NCBI RefSeq assembly: GCF_002148795.1
Contig: NZ_MPOB01000004.1
Coordinates: 248,001 to 312,000 of the forward strand
DNA: 64,000 bases
Source: Oceanibaculum nanhaiense
GTDB lineage: Bacteria > Pseudomonadota > Alphaproteobacteria > Oceanibaculales > Oceanibaculaceae
Direction: 5' to 3'
Shown here: one piece after another, positions 49,604-57,654 of the stretch
Layout of the letters: every line of letters starts with the position of its first letter
Position numbering within the stretch: the first letter of the stretch is position 1
The notes under the pieces: model-generated
Databases searched by the model: none
Told to the model about the DNA's origin: nothing
The model's input: the letters and a program-made list of their open reading frames with translations, nothing else
Program-made: the position numbers and the translations under genes

Positions 49604-49656
49604 CTCTTTAGCAGAATTTATAAAGCGCCCCGCAAGCTGAGCCTCAAATCGGCGCT
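49604..49656 (-). promoter_or_regulatory. SAM-II riboswitch upstream of the ABC transporter operon
   Basis: Read on the minus strand, AGCGCC-GATTTGAGG... GGGGCGCT forms helix P1, followed by an A/U-rich TTTATAAATT strand and the invariant GCTAAAG at the 3' end. This order (P1 arm, GATTTG, GCTTGC, P1 arm, AT-rich joint, GCTAAA) is the SAM-II (SAM-alpha) consensus found in alphaproteobacteria. It begins about 10 bp after a sigma-70-like promoter and is followed by a terminator, so SAM should switch the operon off. Confidence 0.92.
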
Positions 49657-49664
49657 ATGAAGTC

Positions 49665-49693
49665 TTTGTAATCTACAGTTTCGGTGTCGTCAA
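49665..49693 (-). promoter_or_regulatory. Sigma-70-like promoter of the ABC operon
   Basis: On the minus strand TTGACG (-35, 49688-49693), 17 bp, TACAAA (-10, 49665-49670). The predicted transcript start is at about 49657-49659, at the first base of the SAM-II aptamer. Confidence 0.75.
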
Positions 49694-49723
49694 TCGAAAA
49701 AATTACACAGTACAGTTTTGTTG

Positions 49724-50251
49724 TTAGGCAGCCTTGGCTTTGCCATTGACCCTGTGGCTGACCGCCAGCACCGGCTTGGTGTTCAGCGTCTGGAACACCA
49801 CGCAATAGCGCTCGGTCAGCTTGAACAGGCTGGCCAGCTGCTCCTCGGTCGCGTCGGTGTCGATGTCGAAGCTGAGGCGGATATCGGTGAACCCGACCGA
49901 GGCGTCGCGGTCCACCGCCAGCGTGCCGCGGAAGTCGAGGTCACCCTCGGCTTTCACCGTGCCTTCGCGGATCTCGATGCCCAGCGCTGTGGCGACCGCC
50001 TTCAGCGTGACACCGGCGCAGGCCACCAGCGCCTGCAGCAGCATGTCGCCGGAACAGGCGGACAGCCCGTCGCCGCCGGTGGCGGGATGCAGGCCGGCCT
50101 CGACCAGCGCCCGCCCGGTATCGACGGAGCAGGTGATGGCTTCCTCACCCAGCTTGCCGTCGGCCTTCAGGGTGATCTTCGCGGCGTCCGGCTGGTCCTT
50201 GTACTGCGCCTTCAGCGGCGCCTGCAGGGCCTTCAGGGTGGTCGCGTCCAT
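49724..50251 (-). CDS. OsmC-family protein, SAM-II controlled
   Basis: A 175-residue OsmC/Ohr-superfamily protein. The redox Cys pair is C78 (QALVACAGVT) and C150 (TERYCVVFQTL), the usual spacing for peroxidatic thiol chemistry. The fold is a two-domain alpha/beta dimer that reduces organic hydroperoxides, or handles persulfides in some members. The start at 50251 has GGAG about 10 bp upstream; the longer frame adds no homologous residues. Its leader carries a SAM-II riboswitch and terminator, unusual for a peroxide enzyme. A role in sulfur metabolism, such as handling reactive sulfur, is inferred. Confidence 0.88.
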   Translation of the reverse strand: MDATTLKALQAPLKAQYKDQPDAAKITLKADGKLGEEAITCSVDTGRALVEAGLHPATGGDGLSACSGDMLLQALVACAGVTLKAVATALGIEIREGTVKAEGDLDFRGTLAVDRDASVGFTDIRLSFDIDTDATEEQLASLFKLTERYCVVFQTLNTKPVLAVSHRVNGKAKAA

Positions 50252-50273
50252 GATCCATCTCCGCATGCTCGTC

Positions 50274-50306
50274 AAAAAAAATCCGCCGCAGCTAAAGCTG
50301 GGCGGA
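50274..50306 (-). terminator. Riboswitch-controlled intrinsic terminator of the OsmC gene
   Basis: On the minus strand TCCGCCCAGCT / AGCTGCGGCGGA with a TT loop, then T8. GCAGCTAAAGC of the aptamer's 3' end is exactly complementary to GCTTTAGCTGC within this hairpin, so aptamer and terminator exchange partners. Confidence 0.92.
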
Positions 50307-50315
50307 ATGGGGCCG

Positions 50316-50369
50316 ACGCTTTAGCTGCATTTGTAAAGCGCCCGCAAGCTGCTGCTCAAATCGGCGCTA
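50316..50369 (-). promoter_or_regulatory. SAM-II riboswitch upstream of the OsmC gene
   Basis: On the minus strand TAGCGCC-GATTTGAGC... GCGGGCGCT forms P1, then TTTACAAATGC and GCTAAAGC. The same landmarks as at 49604-49656, with most of the aptamer shared but a different loop and a separate terminator. The two switches are about 660 bp apart and their sequence similarity suggests duplication. Confidence 0.92.
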
Positions 50370-50375
50370 AGCGGA

Positions 50376-50404
50376 AAAATACGGGCGGGGGATGGAGGAG
50401 TCAA
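50376..50404 (-). promoter_or_regulatory. Sigma-70-like promoter of the OsmC gene
   Basis: On the minus strand TTGACT (-35, 50399-50404), 17 bp, TATTTT (-10, 50376-50381). Transcription would start within a few bases of the SAM-II aptamer, like the promoter at 49665-49693. Confidence 0.75.
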
Positions 50405-50449
50405 CGGGGGAGCTTATGGGTTTCTTTCTTCGTCCCAGTTTCCTCAGAC

Positions 50450-50550
50450 CGTCACCCCCGCACTTGTTGCGGGGGTCCAGGCTTCCGTTTGCTGGATGTT
50501 TGCCGAGCAGGCTGAACCCTGGATTCCCGCAACAAGTGCGGGAATGACGG
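50450..50550. repeat. Double-hairpin intergenic repeat, family A, reverse orientation
   Basis: Ends CCGTCACCCCC and GGAATGACGG are the reverse complement of the other copies. Hairpins CCCCCGC/GCGGGGG and ATTCCCGC/GCGGGAAT flank a 45-50 bp spacer. It lies between queG and the OsmC gene leader. Confidence 0.85.
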
Positions 50551-50593
50551 TTTGAGGTGAACGCAGACGATCTTATGAGGAAGGAGAAGGACG

Positions 50594-51709
50594 TTAGGGC
50601 GCTTCCCACTCCGCCCTAACGTCTTCATCCGTCTCGGTCGGCAGATGCGTTTCACGCAACGCCGCGAACAGGCCGGCATCGAGCAGCCGCGACAGCGCCC
50701 AGACCGCCATGCCGCGCACCAGGGAAGACTCGTCAGTTAGAAGGGTTTCCGTAATTGGAACAAGCGTTTGCGATTCGCTGTTGCCAATCGCGATCAGCAC
50801 GTTGCGCACGAAACGGTCGCGGCCGATGCGCTTGATGGGGGAGCCGGAGAAGAGCTGCCGGAACCCGGCATCGTCGAGCTGCGCCAGGTCGGCCAGGCGC
50901 GGGGCCATCAGCTCGGCGCGCGGCAGGAAGGCCTCGTGGCCGGTGGGGGTCGCGTACTTGTTCCAGGGGCAGACGGCGAGGCAGTCGTCGCAGCCATAGA
51001 TGCGGTTGCCCATGGGCACGCGGAACTCGCGCGCGATGACGCCCTTATGCTCGATGGTCAGGTAGGAGATGCAGCGCCGGGCATCGAGCTGGTAAGGCGC
51101 GGGGAAGGCGTCGGTCGGGCAGACGGTCAGGCAGCGCGTGCAGCTGCCGCAATGGTCGATCTCCGTCGCGTCGGGGGCGAGGTCCAGCGTCGAATAGACC
51201 TCGCCCAGGAACAGCCAGGAGCCATAGCCGCGCGAGACCAGGTTGGTGTGCTTGCCCTGCCAGCCGAGGCCGGCCTGCTGGCCCAGCGGCTTTTCCATCA
51301 CAGGGGCGGTATCGACGAACACCTTCACGCCGCTGTCGATTTCGTCGGCCATCCAGCGCGCCAGCGCCTTCAGCCGGTTCTTCACATGATCGTGGTAGTC
51401 GCGCCCCTGGGCATAGACCGAGATGCCGGCGCGCTCCGGGTGGTCGAGGATCGCCAGCGGATCGCGGCCCGGCCCGTAATTCATGCCCAGCACGACGATG
51501 CTGCGCGCGTCGGGCCACAGCACCTGCGGGTCGCCGCGCCGATCGGCCTTATCGACCATCCAGCCCATATCGCCGTGCCGGCCCTCGGCCAGATACTCGG
51601 CCAGCCATTGCCGCACCTGATCGCTCAATTGCGCCGGCGCGAAGCCGACGGCGTCGAAGCCCAGCGCCAGCGCCTGCTCCCGGATGCGGGATTTGATGTC
51701 TTCCGTCAT
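50594..51709 (-). CDS. queG: Epoxyqueuosine reductase QueG
   Basis: A 371-residue corrinoid/iron-sulfur reductase that converts epoxyqueuosine to queuosine in tRNA. Two [4Fe-4S] motifs are visible: [12 protein letters not shown] and [11 protein letters not shown]-terminal HEAT-like region ([25 protein letters not shown]) binds tRNA. The start at 51709 overlaps the queF stop by 4 bp. It ends the queuosine operon, so the complete late pathway is in one transcript here. A family-A repeat lies downstream. Confidence 0.95.
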   Translation of the reverse strand: MTEDIKSRIREQALALGFDAVGFAPAQLSDQVRQWLAEYLAEGRHGDMGWMVDKADRRGDPQVLWPDARSIVVLGMNYGPGRDPLAILDHPERAGISVYAQGRDYHDHVKNRLKALARWMADEIDSGVKVFVDTAPVMEKPLGQQAGLGWQGKHTNLVSRGYGSWLFLGEVYSTLDLAPDATEIDHCGSCTRCLTVCPTDAFPAPYQLDARRCISYLTIEHKGVIAREFRVPMGNRIYGCDDCLAVCPWNKYATPTGHEAFLPRAELMAPRLADLAQLDDAGFRQLFSGSPIKRIGRDRFVRNVLIAIGNSESQTLVPITETLLTDESSLVRGMAVWALSRLLDAGLFAALRETHLPTETDEDVRAEWEAP

Positions 51710-52170
51710 CCCCGGCCGCGATAGGAGGGCACGCCCTGATCGGGGATCCATACGCCCTCGGGTGCCGGGCCGGTCTGGTAGAACACATCGATGGGGATGC
51801 CGCCGCGCGGATACCAGTAGCCGCCGATGCGCAGCCATTCCGGCTGCATCGCCTCGACCAGCCGGCGCGCGATGGAGACGGTGCAGTCCTCATGGAACGC
51901 ACCGTGATTGCGGAAGGAGCCGAGGAACAGCTTCAGCGACTTGCTCTCGACCAGCCTTTCCTTCGGCACATAGTCGATGACCAGATGCGCGAAATCCGGC
52001 TGGCCGGTCAGCGGGCAGAGCGAGGTGAACTCCGGCGCGGCGAAACGCACCATGTAGCGCACGTCGCCCTGCGGGTTCGGCACGGTCTCCAGCACCGCCT
52101 TTTCCGGACTGTCCGGCAGGCCGGCCGCCTGGCCCAGCTGGGTGAGGCCGCTATAGATGCTGTCGGTCAT
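51706..52170 (-). CDS. queF: QueF, NADPH-dependent 7-cyano-7-deazaguanine reductase
   Basis: A 154-residue type-I QueF. The catalytic Cys is in [10 protein letters not shown], and the QueF motif [15 protein letters not shown] follows, with the NADPH-binding loop. It reduces preQ0 to preQ1. The ATG at 52170 is preferred over a longer start in the tgt region. It overlaps queG by 4 bp and lies 13 bp after tgt, so the operon is tightly coupled. It belongs to the T-fold family, related in shape to PTPS. Confidence 0.96.
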   Translation of the reverse strand: MTDSIYSGLTQLGQAAGLPDSPEKAVLETVPNPQGDVRYMVRFAAPEFTSLCPLTGQPDFAHLVIDYVPKERLVESKSLKLFLGSFRNHGAFHEDCTVSIARRLVEAMQPEWLRIGGYWYPRGGIPIDVFYQTGPAPEGVWIPDQGVPSYRGRG

Positions 52171-52183
52171 GGTCCTGGTCTCC

Positions 52184-53329
52184 CTAGAGCGCCGCGATAT
52201 CCCCGCCGGCCTGCTTCTCGTGGAAGTCCGCCACGAAATCCGCCAGCGACCCTGCTGCGATGGCATCGCGCAATCCCGCCATCAGCCGCTGATAATAGGC
52301 CAGATTGTGCCAGGTCAGCAGCATCAGCCCGAGAATTTCCTCGGCGCGGGTCAAATGATGCAGATAGGCCCGGCTGTAGTCGGTACAGGCCGGGCAGGGG
52401 CAGCCTTCTTCCAGCGGCCGGGGATCGTCCTGGTGCCGCTTGTTGCGCAGGTTGACCGTGCCGCGCGCGGTGAAGGCCTGGGCGGTGCGGCCGGAGCGCG
52501 TCGGCAGCACGCAGTCGAACATGTCGATGCCGCGCTGTACCGCGCCAACGATATCCGCCGGCTTGCCCACACCCATCAGGTAATGCGGCCGGTCGGTGGG
52601 CAGATGCGGCACCGTCTCCTCCAGCACGCGGAACATGATCTCCTGGCCCTCGCCGACCGCGAGACCGCCCACCGCATAGCCGTCGAAGCCGATGGATGCG
52701 AGCGCCTCCGCCGAGTGTCGCCTGAGATCGGGATAGACGCTGCCCTGCACGATGCCGAACAGCCCATAGCCGGGGCGCTTCTGGAATCCGTCCTTGGAGC
52801 GCTGCGCCCAGCGCATCGACAGCTCCATGGAGGACAGCGCCTGGTCATGCGTCGCCGGGTGCGGCGTGCATTCGTCCAGCACCATGGTGATGTTGGAATC
52901 GAGCAGATGCTGGATCTCGACCGAGCGTTCGGGCGACAGGAAATGCGCCGATCCGTCGATATGCGAACGGAAGGTGACGCCCTTTTCCTCGATCTTGCGC
53001 AGGCCCGCCAAAGACATGACCTGAAAGCCGCCGGAATCGGTGAGGATCGGCTTCGGCCAGTTCATGAATGTATGCAGGCCGCCCAGCGTCGCGACGCGTT
53101 CCGCACCCGGCCGCAGCATCAAATGATAGGTATTGCCCAGCAGGATTTCCGCCCCGGTCTCGGCGACCGATTCCGGTCGCATCGCCTTCACCGTGGCGGC
53201 GGTGCCGACCGGCATGAAGGCCGGCGTCTCGATGGTCCCATGGGCGGTCGTCACCCGGCCGCGCCGTGCCGCGCCATCGGTGCCGAGAAGCTGGAAGCCG
53301 AATTCTAGAGCTTGGGGTGCAGCAGACAT
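52184..53329 (-). CDS. tgt: tRNA-guanine transglycosylase
   Basis: A 381-residue TIM-barrel Tgt. The catalytic [10 protein letters not shown] and the [13 protein letters not shown] region are present, with zinc Cys/His in [16 protein letters not shown]. It exchanges guanine at position 34 of GUN tRNAs for preQ1. Its ATG at 53329 lies 25 bp inside the end of queA on the same strand, and the ribosome site is weak, so translation from queA is likely coupled. It is in the middle of the queuosine operon. Confidence 0.95.
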   Translation of the reverse strand: MSAAPQALEFGFQLLGTDGAARRGRVTTAHGTIETPAFMPVGTAATVKAMRPESVAETGAEILLGNTYHLMLRPGAERVATLGGLHTFMNWPKPILTDSGGFQVMSLAGLRKIEEKGVTFRSHIDGSAHFLSPERSVEIQHLLDSNITMVLDECTPHPATHDQALSSMELSMRWAQRSKDGFQKRPGYGLFGIVQGSVYPDLRRHSAEALASIGFDGYAVGGLAVGEGQEIMFRVLEETVPHLPTDRPHYLMGVGKPADIVGAVQRGIDMFDCVLPTRSGRTAQAFTARGTVNLRNKRHQDDPRPLEEGCPCPACTDYSRAYLHHLTRAEEILGLMLLTWHNLAYYQRLMAGLRDAIAAGSLADFVADFHEKQAGGDIAAL

Positions 53330-54333
53330 GCATCACCGTAGGAATAAAAGCGATAGCCGGCCTCTATCGCATGTTTGTAGGCCGATTGCATGCGCTCCAG
53401 CCCGGAAAAGGCGGAGACCAGCATGAACAGGGTGGAGCGCGGCAAATGGAAATTGGTCATCAGCAGATCCACCGCCTTGAAGCGGTAGCCCGGCGTGATG
53501 AAGATCGAGGTGTCGCCGGAAAAGGCCGGCACGCTGCCATCCTCGCGCGCCGCACTTTCCAGCAGCCTGAGCGAGGTGGTGCCGACCGCGACCACGCGGC
53601 CGCCCTTCGCCTTCGTCGCGGTGATGCGCGCGGCTGTCTCCGCATCGATGCTGCCCCATTCGGCATGCATGCGGTGATCGGCAGTATCGTCCGCCTTCAC
53701 CGGCAGGAAGGTGCCGGCGCCGACATGCAGCGTCACGAAGGCTGTGCCGATGCCGCGCGCCTCAAGGGCTGCCATTAGCCGCTCGGTGAAGTGCAGCCCG
53801 GCGGTCGGGGCCGCCACAGCGCCTTCCTCGCGGGCATAGATCGTCTGGTAGCGCTCGGCATCCGCCGGCTCCGCCTTGCCGCCGCGGATATAGGGTGGCA
53901 GCGGCATCGAGCCGTGGCGCTTCAGCGCCTCCAGCAGGTCGGCGGCGCCGGAGAAGGCAAGCCGCAGCTCGCCGCCCTCGCGCTTTTCCAGGGTCTCGGC
54001 GGCGAAATCCTCGGCGAAGCGGATGGTCTGGCCGATCTTCAGCCGTTTGCCGGGCCGGGCGAAGGCGAGCCAGGTGCCGTCGGCTTCCGCCTTGTGCAGC
54101 AACACCTCGACCGCGACTTCGCCGCGCCGCCCGTGCAGCCGGGCCGGGATCACGCGGGTATCGTTGAACACCAGCAAATCGCCGGGATTTAACAGGTCCG
54201 GCAAATCCAGTACGGCGCGGTCGGCCAGTGCATCCGGACGCACCTCCAGCAGCCGCGCCGAATCGCGCGGTTCGGCCGGGGTCTGGGCGATCCGTTCCGG
54301 CGGCAGCTCGAAATCGAAGAGATCGACCTTCAC
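53305..54333 (-). CDS. queA: QueA, SAM:tRNA ribosyltransferase-isomerase
   Basis: A 342-residue QueA. The N-terminus [12 protein letters not shown][12 protein letters not shown] and the central [24 protein letters not shown] and TLHVGAGTF motifs are diagnostic. It transfers and isomerises the ribosyl group of SAM onto preQ1-tRNA. A GTG start at 54333 is used: it overlaps the yhhQ stop by 4 bp, and a longer frame upstream has no homology. It consumes SAM, which is interesting in view of SAM-II switches nearby, but no switch was found at this operon's head. Confidence 0.95.
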   Translation of the reverse strand: MKVDLFDFELPPERIAQTPAEPRDSARLLEVRPDALADRAVLDLPDLLNPGDLLVFNDTRVIPARLHGRRGEVAVEVLLHKAEADGTWLAFARPGKRLKIGQTIRFAEDFAAETLEKREGGELRLAFSGAADLLEALKRHGSMPLPPYIRGGKAEPADAERYQTIYAREEGAVAAPTAGLHFTERLMAALEARGIGTAFVTLHVGAGTFLPVKADDTADHRMHAEWGSIDAETAARITATKAKGGRVVAVGTTSLRLLESAAREDGSVPAFSGDTSIFITPGYRFKAVDLLMTNFHLPRSTLFMLVSAFSGLERMQSAYKHAIEAGYRFYSYGDACLLHPKL

Positions 54334-54878
54334 GAGGGGCGCGCGGGCTTCATCGGCCGCACCACCGCCATCAGCAGGCGGAAGGGCGAGAGGAACAGGA
54401 AGGCCAGCGCCAGCTTCACCGCGAAATCGCCCAGCGCCAGCGTGACGAAGGGCACGGCGGTGCCGGCAAAGGCCAGCGTGAAGAACAGGGCGGTATCGAC
54501 CGCCGAGCCAAGGGTGGAGCTGGCCAGCGGCGCCTTCCACCAGCTGGTGCCGCGCAGCCGGTCGAACACATAGACATCCAGCAGCTGCGCCACCAGGAAG
54601 GCGGTGCCCGACGCCAGCGCGATGCGCGGGCTGGCCAGCCACAGCGAGCAGATGACCGCCAGCGCGAATCCGGCATAGACCACCTGGCGCGCCCGCTTCG
54701 GCCCATAGGCACGGTTGGTCAGGTCGGTGACCAGGAAGGTCGCCGGATAGGTCAGCGCGCCCCAGGTCAGCCAGTCATTGATCGGGATCTGGACCAGATA
54801 ATTCGACGCGCTGACCAGCACGATCATCGCCGCGATGGCGAGGATCATGCCGCCGGGAAAGGGATGGGCGATCTTCAT
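54330..54878 (-). CDS. yhhQ: YhhQ-family queuosine-precursor transporter
   Basis: A 182-residue membrane protein with six helices of the VUT/YhhQ (ECF-like) family. [25 protein letters not shown] is the family signature. It imports preQ0/preQ1-type deazapurines. It heads the operon yhhQ-queA-tgt-queF-queG, overlapping queA by 4 bp. No queC, queD or queE lies in the window, which fits salvage as an important source, unless the early genes are elsewhere. A family-A repeat lies upstream. Confidence 0.93.
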   Translation of the reverse strand: MKIAHPFPGGMILAIAAMIVLVSASNYLVQIPINDWLTWGALTYPATFLVTDLTNRAYGPKRARQVVYAGFALAVICSLWLASPRIALASGTAFLVAQLLDVYVFDRLRGTSWWKAPLASSTLGSAVDTALFFTLAFAGTAVPFVTLALGDFAVKLALAFLFLSPFRLLMAVVRPMKPARPS

Positions 54879-54959
54879 AGCGCGGCTTATAGGCCAACGG
54901 ACCGCAAAATTGAAGAGGATGCGTGGGCGGGCGTGAGGATCGTGGCCATTCTCATATTT

Positions 54960-55057
54960 GTCACCCCCGGACTTGATCCGGGGGTCCAGGGGCGGTGCCC
55001 AGCCTGCGCTGTCTCAGCCCGTTGCCCCTGGATTGCCGGGTCAAGCCCGGCAATGAC
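54960..55057. repeat. Double-hairpin intergenic repeat, family A
   Basis: Hairpin CCCCCGG/CCGGGGG around ACTTGAT (from 54963) and hairpin ATTGCCGGG/CCCGGCAAT around TCAAG near 55033-55053. Spacer about 50 bp. It sits between the divergent queuosine operon and mrp, so it may also be in a promoter region. Confidence 0.8.
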
Positions 55058-55159
55058 AAGCAGGGCAGGGGCGGGTTTCACACCCGCCCTTGCCGAACAG
55101 TCGGTTGATCGTGATATCTCTAGCGCAACGAACCGCACGGAACGGGAAAGAATCGACGA

Positions 55160-56362
55160 ATGGCACAGGTGACGGAACAGCAGGTCCTGGACGCGCTGAA
55201 AACAGTTCAGGACCCCGAACAGGGCAGGGACATCGTCTCGCTCGGCATGGTGACCGGATTGTCCGTGCAGGAGGGACGGGTCAGCTTCGCCATCGAGGTC
55301 GATCCGGCGCGCGGGCCGAAACTGGAAGGCCTGCGGCAGGAGGCGCAGAAGGCAGTGGAGGCGTTGCCGGGCATTGCCGCCGTCACCGCCGCGCTGACCG
55401 CGCACAGCGCCCGTGGCGCGTCCCAGCCCGCCGCACCGCAGCCGGCACCGCGGCCGTTGGGCGGCAAGCCGGCCGCCGGCAGCCGCACCGGCGGAACCGC
55501 CCCGCATTCGCATGGTCATTCCCACAGCCACGCGCCCCAGCAGCCGGCCCAGGCGAAGCCGCTGGTGCCCGGCGTGCGCGCCATCATCGCCGTGGCCTCG
55601 GGCAAGGGCGGCGTCGGCAAATCCACCACCTCGGTGAACCTGGCGCTGGCGCTGGCCGCCATCGGCCGCAAGGTCGGGCTGCTGGATGCCGATATCTACG
55701 GTCCGTCGCTGCCGCGCATGATGGGCATCACCGGCAAGCCGACTACCACGCCGGACGGCAAGACGCTGAAGCCGATGGAGAATTACGGCGTCAAATGCAT
55801 GTCGATGGGCTTCATGGTGGCCGAGGACACGCCGATGATCTGGCGCGGCCCGATGGTGATGAGTGCGCTGGAACAGATGCTGCGCGACGTCGAATGGGGC
55901 GATCTCGACGTGCTGGTGGTCGATATGCCGCCGGGCACCGGCGACGCCCAGCTGACCATGGCGCAGCGCGTGCCGCTGGCCGGCGCCGTCATCGTCTCGA
56001 CGCCGCAGGACATTGCCCTGCTGGATGCCCGCAAGGGCCTCAACATGTTCCGCAAGGTCGATGTGCCGGTGCTCGGCGTGATCGAGAATATGAGCTATTT
56101 CCTGTGCCCGCATTGCGGCGAGCGCAGCGATATCTTCTCGCATGGCGGCGCGCGCAAGGAGGCGGAGCGCATGGGCGTCGATTTCCTTGGCGAAATTCCG
56201 CTCGACATCGCCATTCGCGAGACTTCCGACGGCGGCAAGCCCATCGTGGTCTCGCAGCCTTCCAGCCCGCATGCGGCGGTTTACCGGTCCATTGCCGAGG
56301 CGGTCTGGGCGAAGCTGTCCGGCGGGGCCGTGCGCGCCACGCCGAAAATCAGCGTCGAATAG
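55160..56362 (+). CDS. mrp: Mrp/ApbC iron-sulfur cluster carrier ATPase
   Basis: A 400-residue MRP/NBP35-type P-loop protein. An N-terminal MIP18-like domain (residues 5-80) is followed by a Pro- and Ala-rich linker with a His-rich stretch (HSHGHSHSH, about 116-124). The deviant Walker A is GKGGVGKSTT, and the cluster-binding CPHC lies in YFLCPHCGERS. It binds and delivers a 4Fe-4S cluster to apo-enzymes. It starts a run of five same-strand genes spaced 8 to 35 bp apart. The His-rich linker is unusual and may bind metal. Confidence 0.93.
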   Translation: MAQVTEQQVLDALKTVQDPEQGRDIVSLGMVTGLSVQEGRVSFAIEVDPARGPKLEGLRQEAQKAVEALPGIAAVTAALTAHSARGASQPAAPQPAPRPLGGKPAAGSRTGGTAPHSHGHSHSHAPQQPAQAKPLVPGVRAIIAVASGKGGVGKSTTSVNLALALAAIGRKVGLLDADIYGPSLPRMMGITGKPTTTPDGKTLKPMENYGVKCMSMGFMVAEDTPMIWRGPMVMSALEQMLRDVEWGDLDVLVVDMPPGTGDAQLTMAQRVPLAGAVIVSTPQDIALLDARKGLNMFRKVDVPVLGVIENMSYFLCPHCGERSDIFSHGGARKEAERMGVDFLGEIPLDIAIRETSDGGKPIVVSQPSSPHAAVYRSIAEAVWAKLSGGAVRATPKISVE

Positions 56363-56370
56363 GCACGACG

Positions 56371-57141
56371 ATGGACGAGGCAACCCGCAGCCTTCTGGAG
56401 GTCACCGGGAAACCGATCTTCCCGCCGGCCTATGACGATGTGAAGCTGCCGGCGGGCGAGGATGCCTTCGAGGCTGCCCTTGCGGCGGCCCGGCAGGGCG
56501 CCGATCCGGCCACCCTGTTCTGGGAGGATCGCGCCGATAGGGTCGAACTCGCCATCGTGCTGCATCCGGAACAAGCGTTGGCGCAGGTCCTGCCGATCCT
56601 GCATGTCGGCATGATCGGCATTGGCGATGCGCTGGGCGCCATCGTGCCGCCGCAGGTCGCGGTGCTGTTTGGCTGGCCTGACCGGATCGAGGTGAATGGC
56701 GGGCTGGTCGGCGGGTTGCGGCTGGCTGCGCCGGAGGGCTGCGCGGCCGATGCGGTGCCGGACTGGCTGGTGCTGGGCCTCACCATCCTGGTGCAGCGGG
56801 AACTGGTCGGTGGCGAGGAGCCGGGCATGGACCCGACGCGCACCGCGCTGCATGAGGAAGGCTGCGGCGAGCTGACCGTGCCGGATATTCTGGAGGCGTT
56901 CAGCCGGCACTTCCTGCTCTGGGTGAACCGTTTCGGGGAGGAGGGGCTGCGGCCTGTTGCGGCGCACTGGCTGGAACGCGGCAGCGGCTACAAGGAGAGC
57001 GTCGCCCTGTCCTATGCCGGTGAACAGCATGCCGGCATTTTCACCGGGCTGGACGATTCCGGCGGCATGCTGCTGCAGACCGAGACGGTCGAGGCGCTGC
57101 CCTTGTCCGCCGTGCTGGCTGGGCCGAGCTGGGTGCTCTAG
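56371..57141 (+). CDS. Biotin/lipoate-protein-ligase-like protein (DUF4444-type)
   Basis: A 256-residue protein distantly like the catalytic fold of BPL/LplA proteins, with a C-terminal domain of about 50 residues (the DUF4444-like part). Neither a clear GRGRxG substrate loop of BirA nor the usual lipoate-ligase motif could be identified, so catalytic activity is unproven. The segment ILHVGMIGIGDALGAIVPPQVAVLFGWPDRI fits the beta-sheet core. Its ATG is 8 bp after mrp. It might attach or move a lipoyl or biotinyl group on an unknown partner; treat the name as tentative. Confidence 0.65.
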   Translation: MDEATRSLLEVTGKPIFPPAYDDVKLPAGEDAFEAALAAARQGADPATLFWEDRADRVELAIVLHPEQALAQVLPILHVGMIGIGDALGAIVPPQVAVLFGWPDRIEVNGGLVGGLRLAAPEGCAADAVPDWLVLGLTILVQRELVGGEEPGMDPTRTALHEEGCGELTVPDILEAFSRHFLLWVNRFGEEGLRPVAAHWLERGSGYKESVALSYAGEQHAGIFTGLDDSGGMLLQTETVEALPLSAVLAGPSWVL

Positions 57142-57149
57142 GGTCTGAT

Positions 57150-57632
57150 ATGCTGTTTCCCCGCACCATAAGGCTGGACGCCACCGACACACAGGTGTTC
57201 GAACAGGCGGCCGAGCCCGGCGAATGGGCGGTATCCGGCAGCTTCGCCTTCGCCGATAGCGGGCCGGGCGATCTGGTCGGCAAGCGCCGCGTTGCCTTCC
57301 GCAGCGCCTTCCTGGGGACGGGGAGCTTTGGCTGGTCCACCTTCGTGTCGATATCGGATATCGATGTGGCCTCCTATGAGGCGGTGGTGCAGAGGCTGGC
57401 AGAGCACTTCGTCGCGCGCTACGGTGCGCCATCGGTCGAGGTGGCCCTGCCGGTGGCCCGCGCCGAGGCGGAATTCGCCGCCGGGCTCGCCGCGGAGCAT
57501 CGGGTGAACATGCTGCTGGCGGTGGAGCGCGAGATGGAGGAGAACGGCATCCGCGAACGCTTCCGGGCGCTGCAGCCACCGCGCCCTGCTGACCATGCGA
57601 CCATCTGGAGCCTCGTTCCAGATGATGAATAA
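57150..57632 (+). CDS. Uncharacterised conserved protein (DUF6505-like)
   Basis: A 160-residue soluble protein that I recognise only by position and sequence style as one of the proteobacterial DUF6505-like proteins. It has mixed alpha/beta content and many acidic residues, no Cys and no membrane segment. The start is preceded by AGGGTCTG. It starts 8 bp after the ligase-like gene and 22 bp before the next gene, so it belongs to the mrp operon. No catalytic motif was found; the function is unknown. Confidence 0.6.
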   Translation: MLFPRTIRLDATDTQVFEQAAEPGEWAVSGSFAFADSGPGDLVGKRRVAFRSAFLGTGSFGWSTFVSISDIDVASYEAVVQRLAEHFVARYGAPSVEVALPVARAEAEFAAGLAAEHRVNMLLAVEREMEENGIRERFRALQPPRPADHATIWSLVPDDE

Positions 57633-57654
57633 GAGATTTAAGAAAGTTCTATAA

